Shown in pieces: positions 42,031 to 52,879 of a stretch of 64,000 bases of DNA (positions are counted from its first letter, which is position 1; every line of letters starts with the position of its first letter). A model generated the notes under the pieces. The model had not been told where the DNA came from. It did not search any database and saw only the letters and a program-made list of their open reading frames with translations. Where the stretch lies: contig VCMS01000198.1 of the NCBI GenBank assembly GCA_022539475.1, positions 1 to 64,000 on the forward strand, read 5' to 3'. The position numbers were made by a program, and so were the translations under genes. Origin of the DNA: Gracilaria domingensis. Its lineage: Eukaryota > Rhodophyta > Florideophyceae > Gracilariales > Gracilariaceae.

Positions 42031-44800
42031 TTGTGCGCCTGCACGTCTTACGTGGTACAGTAGACACACGTGCTCAGAGTGGCGTGACGTCACCATTTGG
42101 TCACTTAGACCTCCAACCGATCGGTCATACTATACTGCAGACCTCTGTCCTACTGACAGGCACGCCCTATGGCTGCAAAAATCCCTACGGCGTTTGTTGC
42201 CCTTTCACCGAACGGTCAGGTGTCGTGAGGGAAAGTTGTGGGGTACCCTCTGCAAGCTGCGCCGTGTTCGATGACGGCGTCTAAAGCGCTGCATGCGCCG
42301 TTGACGACGCTCGCGCTCGCCACCGCCGTCGGCGTCGCACTTGTACTTAGATCTAGATAGACAGCGATCGTCTTTAGTCTAGTGGTAACTATCCCATCGT
42401 ATTCGATCTATCTACTCAGTAAACTACAGCTTTACGACGGTCCTTGACCGAGCGAGATCCAGCCCTACGCAGGGCCGTAGGTCCACAAGCGCGACGCAGC
42501 TCTCCACATGAGCCGTAAGTTGCGTTGCACATGCAGCCCACCGGCGGGCCGCCACTGTGCCCCTCAGCTCCGTCCATATGAACAGCCCACGCGCGGGCCG
42601 CGACACCGGACTGTGCAGTTTCTGCCTAGTCCCACTCCGGGACCAGAGTGGATCTAGCGATAGATATCAACATCAGGGTCTAGCGTCGTCCGGCGCTACG
42701 GGCGCGCGATGGCGCCACACGCGGCTCTTATCGGAGCATCCCCCATTAGAGGGGTCTCGAGTGCGTTGATTGCACACCTTCGTTATCGCGCTCCCCGCCA
42801 GTGCGAGCTCTAGTAGGTGGGCGCGTTTCGCGCAATGATCGCGCGATCCAGGCCTTTCCGTGGTGTTCTCCATGGTCAACGGTGGACCTACTTGGCGAAG
42901 CACCTCCGCTCTATCCCAGTGGTGATTAGTTTCTTCGCATCGCTACGCCCCTTTGGTGTGACAGCCCACAGTGTCTCCTCCAATTGGGGGCTCGACTACC
43001 CTTTCGTCGAATCTCCGCGTCACCGTGAATTGTCCCAAACTTGCACTTCGGTTTCGCTTAAATCGGGCGCCGAAGCTCCGGAAGCCGAGACCCTCCTGGT
43101 GAGCGAAGAGCCGCATTACGACCCTATAAGGGGCTTCTCCACCTCTGAGGTATCTCCGTCACCGAAGACTGTCCGCTCGGTCCGCGAGGTTCTCATCGGG
43201 TGGAGGATGTCTGGGAAAACCCCTCGGGTAGCCATCAGCCGTGGCTGCGGTATCTTCAAGCCTACTACTCGGGCGAGCTTGCGCGCGCGCGAGGATCCAT
43301 ACGGTCGCGGCGGCGGCTACGATCCTTATGCCGCTGCTACTGGTCCCAGCAATATCAATCTCTTGGCGGTCGCCGGAACGGTAGAGGCTCAGAAGCTGAC
43401 CCCGCACGACCTTAACAGAACCCACAGGCAGCCGCACGCCCATTATGGCGCTCGGTTTGTCGATATCTCTGCCGAAATGATCGCGTTGGGGAACTGGCCG
43501 TTCCACCTCAGCTCTCCTTTCTACCCTGTGCGGTTTCGCAACAGGGCACTCTCGTAGTACAGCGCCATCGCCTGCTGGGATTGTCACCGGCTGGAGGCGG
43601 TGCCGATGGCTCCGCCGCCACCACGACAGGGTGAGAAACAGAAGGGGTTTGGTCGTTCCCAATGCTTTCACGCACGGCAGAGGCATACAAAAATCCTCTA
43701 CTACACCCCAGTGGCCATTCCGTCGGACCTCGCGCTCGTCCGTTGGGACGGGGAAGTCCATTACTTCCGCCGCGTGATCGACATTCTTCACCGTCTGGAC
43801 GAACGAACTGGTCATCTCGAGGTCAATCTCGATTACGTGGCGTTAGAGCGCCCTCTAGATACCAACTATTGGATTGACCGTGGCAGGTGGGCGACCGACG
43901 CGATAGCCGAGAGCCGTGTCCGTCACCGTCATGGTCGTACGCGTACGATGCACCTCTTTCACAACGTTGAATACTGATCGCAGAGCGACCAGAACCGACG
44001 GTCGTGGTATGTGAGTCGACCGTCTTGGTGGGATCACTAGTAATTTTGCCAGTGGTTGCAGATACCGACCCCTCCGGTCCTAGCGTACTTTGTAAGTTGC
44101 ATCGTCCTCGAAAGGAACAATGCGTATGCCGCTTGCTCCGTTGCACGTAGCGAATGGGCTGGTACGGTGGCGATTCTCGCCCTCAGGAATCCGTGGAAGG
44201 TGTAACTTGGGACACCCGCTGTCCTGACAAGGCCGTCGGCATCAGCGGTACTCAACCAGTTGGTCGTAATCTTCCACATTTCCACTGATGTCATCGGAGA
44301 CATCCGTGAGATGGGTCTTGCTGCCATTGTGGAAGGTACAAAGTATACTGTCCAGCAGCTTGACAATTACCTCACGGCTGTGAGTAAGCACAATTGGGCC
44401 GACCATCAAGGTTGGGACGTATATGACGCCGAGGTTTAGAGCATCGTGCCCTTGCAGAACCACCATATAGCTGGCGAGGACTCTTTTGGTGATGATGATG
44501 CCATGATGGTGACCGCCGAGAACTATGGGTCCCCTGCATTACCTCCGTTGGCCCCCGTACAGGCCACGCCTTCCACCAGTGTGGCAGTTCGCTCCCCCAG
44601 TGGTCCTACTAGTCCGCAAGCAGCCGCGCATCCTCCTCGCCGGAGGAGCCTCTCTGTATTGCTTTTCAGTCGCTCCCGGTGAATCCGGTACCTCCAGGTG
44701 GTGACAAAGGCGCGATAAGGAGCGCTCTGGCTTGTCTCAGCCACGCCTCGATGGTGCATTTCAACCGTCCTGGTCCAGAACACATCCTCACCGCCGTGGA
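42030..44800 (+). mobile_element. GC-rich block of broken coding sequence, possible retroelement gag
   Basis: Immediately after the LTR-like repeats the composition turns GC-rich, and long Pro/Arg/Ser-rich plus-strand frames appear (42,817-43,557, 246 codons; 43,600-43,977; 44,446-44,682). The best conserved-looking stretch is near 43,700-43,920 (VRWDGEVHYFRRVIDILHRL). No reverse transcriptase, integrase or zinc knuckle is visible. Position and composition suggest the gag part of a broken LTR element, old, with several breaks; the family is not identifiable. Confidence 0.35.
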
Positions 44801-45280
44801 TACTTTGACAAACTTACTTACTCCCAGTGGTCGCTCACCATGAGCGGCGCACTAATGAGTTCTTCCCTTGTTTGTGCCAGTATCTTATTATAGAGTTATT
44901 GGGGATATGACTAGATGGTTCCATACAGTCGTGCTCTGGCGGCCATCTATACCATCTTACCTGTAGCGGATGCCGTCTGTAGTCTGTTCGGGACCTATGA
45001 TGGTGTCAATCGCACACTCCTCAGTGTCCACTTGGGGGGTTTGAATGTTCCATGTGTTCTTGGGGATTTTGACTCCCTGTCGATAGCGTGACCTGTTGGT
45101 CTCGTTTTGTCTCGTCCTCCTGTGCCACTTGGGATCTCGGGTCAGCCATTACGGCTCTCAAGGGAGATTGAACTGTCGGTAGACTCGTCAGAGATGGAGG
45201 AACTTCTCTCCTCTGCCTCTCTTGTTCTGTTGCTCTCTGCGTGAAAGTGTATGGGCCATTGCAACCCTAGTAGAATCATA
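44800..45280. other. Unassigned, no gene recognised
   Basis: Composition returns to neutral; no coding signal. Confidence 0.4.
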
Positions 45281-45288
45281 ACGGCAGA

Positions 45289-45401
45289 TACGGGGTGTGC
45301 ATGCCTTTATTCTGTAAATTGGGCGTCCAAATTGCATTCTACCCCGTCCGCTCCAAGTAAATGAACACCAATTTTCTAAAAACACGCATGCACACCCCGT
45401 A
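45289..45401. mobile_element. Short MITE with 14-15-bp inverted repeats and TA target duplication
   Basis: ACGGGGTGTGCATGC at 45,290-45,304 is the exact reverse complement of 45,386-45,400. The outermost bases can be read as TA on both sides (TA-CGGGG ... CCCCG-TA), the target duplication made by Tc1/mariner-like transposases. The interior of about 80 bp has no coding capacity. A perfect TIR suggests a fairly recent insertion. Confidence 0.7.
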
Positions 45402-46169
45402 CTTACCCTTGGACAAAACATGATTTTCTCACCGGTGACGAAGAGTTGTTGGACTTTGTGACACTCGCAGTGAACTTTAAGAGAACGACAATTACCTACA
45501 TCTGCGTGAGCCTTTCACAATGACTCGGTTTTGGAAAGTGAAGAGGAAGATTGATAGCAATGTCAGTTTTGTTTGAAACACCCTTTACATCTTCTGTAAA
45601 CCTTTTTGTCTTTGGTTGTGAAGAAAACACATTTCCTGCGAGATGTTGGTGCTGTGTAGTCTCTAGCAGAGTGAAATCGTCGTAGGTGGTTCTTGTTACA
45701 AGTTAGACTATAGTATATCGTAGCAGGTTTTCGTCGTTTTCAAGAGGGTAGAAACATGTTTGTTATCAATGCCATAGAGCTCGAACCACGCATTCAGGAC
45801 ACCTCTTGCTCAACTTTGTTGTGGAGAATGCTTTCCTACAGGCGTGGAGGCTCTCTCAGAGCAAACGTACAGGATATTTTATTTCTTATACCGCGAAGAA
45901 AGTTAGGTACGCTATAGTGTGCCTTAAAATTCTCAGTTGGGATATTGCCCCTTCTATCTGTGTTGTGGAGCGGTGTGCAAAAATACGCTGTTACGCGTCA
46001 AGTTTGCGTGGTCCCAATAATCTTCACCGAGTGTCCTGTGAAACAGTTTATATTTCTCCATTCGGGATGCCTTAAGAGCATCTCTAGTGTCGATTCGACA
46101 AATGGAATCCTATGAAACGAGAATTACAATTGATATTTAACTTATTTTTCTTTACCAAAATTTCACGTA

Positions 46170-47500
46170 GATAGTTGTCGACGCTTGCTCACAGTCTTCT
46201 CTGTAGAGGATTCAACTTTGATGTCTCTTCCGTCAACAATCGAGCGAAAGACAACATCCTCAATCGTCACCTATCGCACAAAATTTGTAAACCATGCCGA
46301 GATCGGTTGATCTTCGTGAACAAATTGGAACTCGAGCTCATGCACGCGCGCGCCTTGTCGAATCCGAGAGTGACTGCGAAAGCTTCTTTGGCACTCTTTG
46401 GAAAACCAATCTAGTGAGTGGAAGCACTACTGAAGTTAACACCAATTTCACTAATGGACGTAAGCAGACACTTGTCACGGTTAACTTCGAGCTTCCAGGC
46501 CGTTTCAAGGAGTATGACATGAAATTATGCATTCTCACCCTATGTCTTGATGAAAGTATGTCACGTTGGTATGGACTTGAAGCAGGCTGGATCGATGTTG
46601 GCTTACCTCACTAGGTTACCTTATATCAAAAGCCTGGAAATGGTTCTGAATTGAAAAACGAACGCTGTGGAAAAATGGGAATAATGTTGAATGCAAGAAA
46701 TTTCTATTGGAAGCTTTGTCGAATCTAGACTCGAATTTACTGAGGATAATGCACATAATACTTCCGTGCTGATGAGACTTGCTCAAGATTCGTTTGAACC
46801 GGATAGAATCGTCTGCGATAATTCATATTTTGCATTCGTTTACAGCGCTGTGAAGCTTTTACAGAAAGAAGTTCGATTTATTGGGACATAAAAACGGCGA
46901 CGAGAAAGTTTCCTATAAAGCATCTTTCAGAACTGACAATGAGACAACGTGAAGAACACTATTTTATGGTTTGAAACGTTCCTGATTCTCATCAGCGTGT
47001 AATGGGCATTTTAGGGGTTGACCGAGAAAAAAGTACTTTGTAAGCACTTACGGGTCGACGAATCCTGGAACCCCGATTTCCGGAGACCGTTGGCGAATTG
47101 TTAATGAAAAGTGCAAAAAGATATCTCTTTCTATTCCGATTCCAGAAGTTTGCGAGAGTTATTATGAATGCTGGTCTGAACTTTACAGACAAAATCGATG
47201 TTGCCAAGATGAGTTGAATATTGAGGAGAAGTTCGAAACCAAGGAGTGGTCGTTTGGTATGAATACATCTCTCTTTGCAATTTGTGTGATCGATGCCGGG
47301 AATCTTTACAAGTGTTCGATTGGATATTGAAAATTTCTTACTCCGCACCATTTTTATTGCCAACTTGCAGATCAGTTAATCAAGAACAATTGGGACTCTA
47401 AGCAACTAGTTACTCGTGCTTATGAAGATTCGAATAACAAAAATCTTGGCCCTAGGATCTGGAACTGGTATAAATTGGATGCAAGCAAATAGAAAGACAA
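46170..47500 (+). mobile_element. piggyBac-like transposase remnant
   Basis: Three blocks on the plus strand follow the order of the DDE_Tnp_1_7 (piggyBac) family. 46,700-46,990: VLMRLAQDSFEPDRIVCDNSYFAFVYSAVKLLQKEVRFIGT, with the second catalytic Asp in the V-x-D-x-Y-F-x-S/F motif, then RKFPIKHLSEL. 47,165-47,330: ELYRQNRCCQDELNIEEKF then ETKEWSFGMNTSLFAICVIDAG, corresponding to the D-x-H-N-x-Y-R region and the following KW..R segment. 47,340-47,490: a C-terminal helical region. The N-terminal part (46,290-46,620) is less certain. Several frame changes and stops make it inactive. No TTAA-flanked terminal repeats were found. Confidence 0.65.
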
Positions 47501-47636
47501 TAAAAAAGGATGGGAGTCTTACTGCTGCTACGTATCAGGGTTGATTCAAATTTTGCAAATCTAGTTTCAAGTCACAATTTATTCCTTCCAAAAGTTTTGC
47601 AAAAGAGGATGGAACAGGTTTATATTTGTCACAGTT

Positions 47637-49600
47637 TCAAGACATATTCCCCAGAATATCGCGTTGCTGTGCCGCGCTTTCTGCACCCTGAGTATGTTGG
47701 TAGATTTTGAGATTTCGCAAATCTGGATGTCTAGTACGCATAGCCACGGCCGAATCCTCATGAAGAGCTTCAATCAATAGCGATGACAGAGTAGCTCTTA
47801 AAGAATGTGTAGTAAGCCATAAATGATTTCCTGTACCACCAATACCTTCGTGTACACAAACGGTCTTCACAATCTTAAAAAAAATATTCTTTCCCAAATG
47901 CTGCCGCTTGGAAAACTCCGGCAAACGTCGAGCATGATGATTGATAGCTAGAAGTAAACCAATCAGTACCCGGCCCGAAGCCATCCCAGGTCTGTACGTA
48001 AATATCCAAATCCTGAAAGAAATTAAGAAACCCTCCGTATATCTCATTCCAGACAAAAATTGTAGGCGGCTCTTGCCGGACATGTTTTCAAGCGCCCTTG
48101 AACTTCTTTCCAGTATCATTATTCCCGCCCAAAGCTACAGTTATAAGCCAAACGCACTAATTATGCGGAGTACCTTGTGCAGTGCTCTAGGGCGCATGGT
48201 AGTCAGTATTCCTAACTTGAATGAAATCCTTGCTTGATACCCGGAGGCCATGTTTTTCGCCACCCAGGCAAAACCTTTCGTCATTAAATATTCATTTTCT
48301 TTTCTGTATCTAAGCACTTTTTCTTAGATGCTCAAGGCATTTTCAGCGGATTAAATTTTTTGGAAAAATTAACTTCAATAGAATTTCGTTGGTGTTTGAA
48401 ACAATGACGACATAAGGACGCACGAATTGGCCAAATGAATATCGACAGAGCAAAAATTGAAAATCGTATGATATTCGAATTAAATTTGATTGCACGAGTT
48501 TTCGCTGGGCGAGCGAATGTGAATTGTAAAGAGGAACGAAGTCTTCCTTAGAAGAGCATTATCCCAGGCGTAACTTTCTTTCATTAGCTTTTCACTCACG
48601 TTTCTATAAGTAGCGCTATTTTCGTAGTACTCTAATATCTTTCCGATGCCAATTTCATGTCAAATGTTTTGGGTTGTCATCTCTCAACAGAAATTCCATA
48701 AAATTCCGTTTACATCAATTAATAGAGAACTTAAAGAATCCTTCTTGAAGCGTTAAGGAAATGTTAATAGCAGTCGCACTCTAGTTTTTCCGCCTGGGTA
48801 TGATGCCTTACTTGCTTCTCTTGTTGCTGCATTTGTCGGGCAGGATTATCTAATGCCACGAAACCCTCGTTAGGGCAATTGAAAATTGGCCCTTCGAATA
48901 GTGACATATTAAAGCCCCAATCCATTCTAAAAGATCTCTGTATACTAAGTACTGCTTTCTTCATCTTCGTCGGAGTTATCGAAGTTCCATCCGCTTTTCG
49001 GGAGTTAACAATGAACTCGATGAGACAGTAAGTAACCCGTTTCAATTGTGCATCGTTCCACGAGTTGTATCCTGCCGGGAGATAAGTTGCATCATCTTGT
49101 CCGAAAAGAATGCGACGTCCATGCTCAAACGCATTTGGATCAATGGCGCAATAAGTGCTGATTGATGCACCGTTTTGCTTCTTAAGAAGTTGCATAGTAA
49201 AGGCGCAGAGAAGGCGAAGTGAAGTTCGGTTGTGGAGTCTCGTATTGAGTGCAGTTCGTAGGCCCAAACATGCTTTGGAAATTTAATTTGTTGTCCCATA
49301 ATATTGGCAGACAATAGAGCATTACTGTCTGACTCAAGTGGCACGGTGGCAATCGGAGGGAGTTCGGGTGGCAAAGTACAATTGATTTGTTATAGAAAGT
49401 GAGGTTTTCGATCCACAAATCGATTTGAGAAGTAAGAAATGAATTTGGGTCATGATTCTCTTGCTCTGTACTGTGAAGCAAGTTGATGATGTCATCAATG
49501 TCTTGCGGCGGCTTTGGGAACAGAGTGCAAGATTGAGAGTGGTGGGTGTCGTGCGTAGCACAATGTAAACGGTAGAAGGCTTCATGAGACTATATGATGA
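47637..49600 (-). mobile_element. Crypton-type tyrosine recombinase element, broken
   Basis: Read on the minus strand. The N-terminal block at 49,374-48,764 contains NDAQLKRVTYCLIEFIVNSRKADGTSITPTKMKKAVLSIQRSFR, the SAM-like core-binding domain shared by Cryptons and their domesticated relatives (ZMYM, QRICH1, KCTD1: 'LxxFVxExRRKDGxxYxPxTLxxxxxGIQRxLR'). The catalytic block at 48,119-47,637 carries THSLRATLSSLLIEA (H-x-x-R), then AMRTRHPDLRNLKIYQHT (R-H and the nucleophile Tyr in 'TGHxSxxSLxxYx'). The first catalytic Arg should lie in the 48,120-48,760 interval, where coding signal is lost. There are also frame changes in the N-terminal part. Cryptons integrate through a circular DNA intermediate with a tyrosine recombinase and lack long terminal repeats. 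Confidence 0.7.
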
Positions 49601-49899
49601 AGATACTGCCGCGCTCCCTTTCTCAAAAGAACAGCGCCCTACGTCCCTTATACTCCAGCCAACCTCGCTACTCTAGTTTTGCTCTGTCGCGTGGATTCGA
49701 TAAGCGATGGCCACGCGAGGAAGAAAGGTATGTAAGTGCAACCTACAATTCATCCACCACCGCTCCTAATTACTCCTTTTCCCTGTTCGTCAGTCAGTTT
49801 ATGTTCCTTTCCGGATTACCTGCTACACTGGAAAACGTGGGTGTTTGCTGCTCATGACCGTTCGTAAGAACTACCTTGTGACGAGAGATCATATTCAAG

Positions 49900-50890
49900 T
49901 ATGAGGTGTGGTTGTCATTAGAACCTTATACCCAAACAGAAACATAGCCAAAATTTGTCAGTTTGGGTCACCGCAGCACACCTATTACCCGTGCACCGGG
50001 TGGCGCACAACTTCAGAAAACGGCACTGGCTGACGCCGCCGGCAGAGGCGCTACGGAGCGATCCACCAGAAACGCACGAACGGTTTCCGGCGCGCTCTAT
50101 CGCAGGCACTCTGGTGCCAAGAGGGCTCGGCGCGCCGCAGCGTAGAAAAGCGCAGAAGGCGTCCGAGATGCTACCACGCAGGCGCTTGGATATACCGCTG
50201 CTGATGCCTCCAGAGACTACTCTAGTTAGCGCTCCGGCACGCTGCCCCACCGATACGCCAAAGTTTGCCCAACAAAACGGCGCACGCGCTGGGGCGCTGG
50301 GGCGCGCCTGAGGGTTACAACTCGCTGTATTACAGGGGCTCCAGCGTGCCGCCGAGCCGATGCGCCCCGGTTGCTCAACAAAACGCTTCGCCCGTGCGGG
50401 CTGCGGCGCCGATGCCACACAGCGGCCGGGGCGTGGCTCGCCGTGTCAGGACCAACTGATAGATCGCTTATCAGCCGCGAGTTGGTGGCTTATCATCAAG
50501 CACCGACGTCACACAGTGCAGGCGTTCCAACGCGCCACTGCGCCTTGCTGCGAAGATGTACCACAAGATGTGTAGCAACTGGCCGCAGCGCCCCGCCAGC
50601 AGTTGCACGCCACCAGGTTTTGCATCAACCGCAAACCGACGGGTGTTCGCATACGCTCTACATCGCTTATCACCTCGCTTCTTCTTCGTGCCTCTGGTGC
50701 GCAGCGAGACGTGCGGCGCAGCGTGCCGGCGACGTGCTTGTCAAGGAGGAGACTACGCGCCGCATTTCAGGAGCTCCAGCAGCCCGCAGCGGGCGCTGAC
50801 CGACCGGCCACCGCTTCGCTCTTCTTTTTTTCTTCGGTAACTTCGTTGGAATCCCTGCCACCCCCGGGAGGCCGGAGTTGCTTCTGAGGG
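49900..50890. repeat. GC-rich block with internally repeated segments
   Basis: The composition rises sharply in GC. A segment at 50,231-50,290 recurs at 50,338-50,400 (shared GCTCC-GC-GTGCC, CCGATxCGCC, GTTTGC/GTTGC, CAACAAAACG). Open frames on both strands are Pro/Ala/Arg-rich and I cannot choose between them. It may be a gag-like remnant or a minisatellite. Confidence 0.45.
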
Positions 50891-51381
50891 GCCTCGCTTC
50901 ACGGCAATGGCGGGCGCTGGGGGTAGCCTTCGAAAGATATGTTCTCTACTTTTCTGCCGCCGCTCGGCAAAGCTCCTCGTCTGCGCGCTATTGGAAACAA
51001 GTCGGAAAAGAAATGGTGTTTTTATTGCTATGGGACTAAGGTAAAATAACCAGCTTACTGCACGATTCCCTTCTGCTGCGATATTTTGCTAACATGAAAG
51101 GCCTTGTGTGTCTTCTGCATTCCTGTCACCTCCATCACTCCTTGCTAACACCTCTTCTTTCTCCTCGACCTCAACATCTCTAACAATCATTTATCTCACT
51201 TTGTGTTCTATGGGCTTGACCTTGTGGTTACCTAGCCAGCCCTTAACACAATGGTTGTAACGCTCGTGATAATTGGTGTAGCCTTCACAATACGGACAAT
51301 GAAACTTCAGCTTATCTTCTAGGAGTCCTTTGAACTTGGGGTTGATAATCTTTCTACATAAGATTCTCTCTAGCTAGGGAA

Positions 51382-51810
51382 CTATAGTTTCCCTTTCATT
51401 GTCGATGATGAAATTCGCAATCCTCTTTCGTAGCCACAGGACTTTGTGGCAAGATGATTGATGAGTTGTGGAAGACCAGTAAACCAATTTGTTCCACCAC
51501 CGTTGTAATGCACACACTTCTTAGTACCTTCTAGGCTCATACTTTGCAACGCAAACCAGCGCCCCGCACCCACAGGCTCGTACTTTGCAACGCAAACCAG
51601 CGCCCCGCACCCACAATAACAGGGCATGGCGAGAGGGTAGAGCTTCGTAGTGACCACCTTTACATAGTGACAACCTGCGTCATCGAGACCAACGTACTTC
51701 AAATTATTACTACGTTCGGCATCATCGTCCCCAGCATCCACATTAGCTCCGCTTATGGAGGCAGCGTGTGGGACGGAAGGGCCGCCAGCAGGGGACCGCT
51801 CGTGAGCCAC
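51382..51810 (-). other. Short open frame of uncertain reality
   Basis: 142 codons without a start ATG. It contains cysteine-rich CYCGCGALVC and ends near TGA-flanked AT-rich DNA. It is disrupted in design by a 41-bp tandem duplication at 51,533-51,614. No family recognised; could be a remnant of a host or mobile gene. Confidence 0.25.
51533..51614. repeat. 41-bp tandem duplication
   Basis: AGGCTC(A/G)TACTTTGCAACG and the following 22 bases occur twice head to tail with one mismatch. Because 41 is not a multiple of 3, it shifts any reading frame crossing it. Confidence 0.9.
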
Positions 51811-52341
51811 AGGGGCACAACGAGTGTCAGACCTGGAACTCCCAACACGATTGCCACTACCGGAGCCTCTGAGAGCTGAGAGACGACGCGGCTTAGCGGC
51901 ACAAAGAGAAGCGGAATACGACGGGACGGCGCGAGCGCGGTGAGGAGCGGAGCGGGATGGCCCGGCAGGTGCTCAAGCGCGATCAGACCCATACGCCTCT
52001 TCGGCAACAGGTCTGGAATGAAAGGCGACGGGGGACCAGGGCCGGGTTGAATATCATCGGATGACACACTCCTGAGGGGTGTTAAAAAATCCTGGCATGA
52101 AGCACCGATTTTGGCATCGTGGAAGGCCTCGCTCGTAAGGCCTTTGTTTTTCTCGGTGCTTTCTTATTTATCTTTTTTCGAGGTTTTGCGGACACTGAAA
52201 TGCGCGCGCTCTTCAACCGGCGGCGTCCGGAGCCACGGGAAAGTGGAGTGGCCTCCGCATATTCATTCAGACGAGCGGGAGCACGGCGATTTCTCCAAGC
52301 CATGGCGAGACTCGTTGTTTGAATTCAACACACGCCGTGAC

Positions 52342-52867
52342 TGTTAGGATTTCGTTAATTCTGGTCATGTTTTTGTTTGAATTTGTTATATTGCTATGCT
52401 TCTAGTTAGGTATTCGATGTTTTGATAATTGTTTAGAATTTCTCGTGATCTAGCAATCCGATTTGATACCCTTATGATCCTCAGAGTCCTTGTTTGCCAT
52501 TAGTTGTCATAATGTTACCATGACATGTCACGTGTGATGTCTGCCTCGTCAGTTGACCGCATGACTGACTTCATAATTTTGGTGCCTTGCTGGAACTTCC
52601 ACAATTTGACACGTTCCAGGAACTTCTAGAAGCTTCTAGATAACTCCACTGTCGATTTCTATGCACAGTTTCTACTAATTCCGACCCAAGGGCCAGTACT
52701 CATGCACACGTTAGTTTGAGGGATATTCTAGAAATCTGGGTTAGCGACCTTATTTGCGAACGTCCTGTTCTCCATATAAACCCTGGTCGAATGCCTGACT
52801 TCTCCTAGGCAGTCACCATCGTTCATGTCCTCAACCATTGTTCAACCTCAGACCGAGTGTTCTAACA
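52342..52867 (+). mobile_element. Solo LTR (526 bp) with 5-bp target-site duplications
   Basis: Starts TGTTAG and ends CTAACA, a perfect inverted terminus of the kind found in Ty1/Copia and many Ty3/Gypsy LTRs. It is flanked on both sides by GTGAC (52,337-52,341 and 52,868-52,872), an exact 5-bp target duplication. A TATA box (TATAAA, 52,775-52,780) and an upstream heat-shock-type element lie inside, so orientation is plus. The internal region has been lost by LTR recombination. Intact duplications indicate that the insertion is much younger than the gag/pol fossils in this window. Confidence 0.85.
52614..52640 (+). promoter_or_regulatory. Heat-shock-element-like array within the solo LTR
   Basis: TTCTAGAAGCTTC (52,624-52,636) fits the inverted pentamer array TTCnnGAAnnTTC bound by heat-shock factor. 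More GAA/TTC units flank it (from TTCC at 52,614, and another GGAACTTCC at 52,592). It lies about 140 bp upstream of the LTR TATA box. Confidence 0.6.
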
Positions 52868-52879
52868 GTGACCGTCGTT

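Noticed and set aside
42557-44682. Several Pro/Arg-rich frames as separate host genes
   Set aside because: Overlapping on both strands, GC-driven, no domains, and placed directly after LTR-like repeats; treated together as a probable retroelement remnant.
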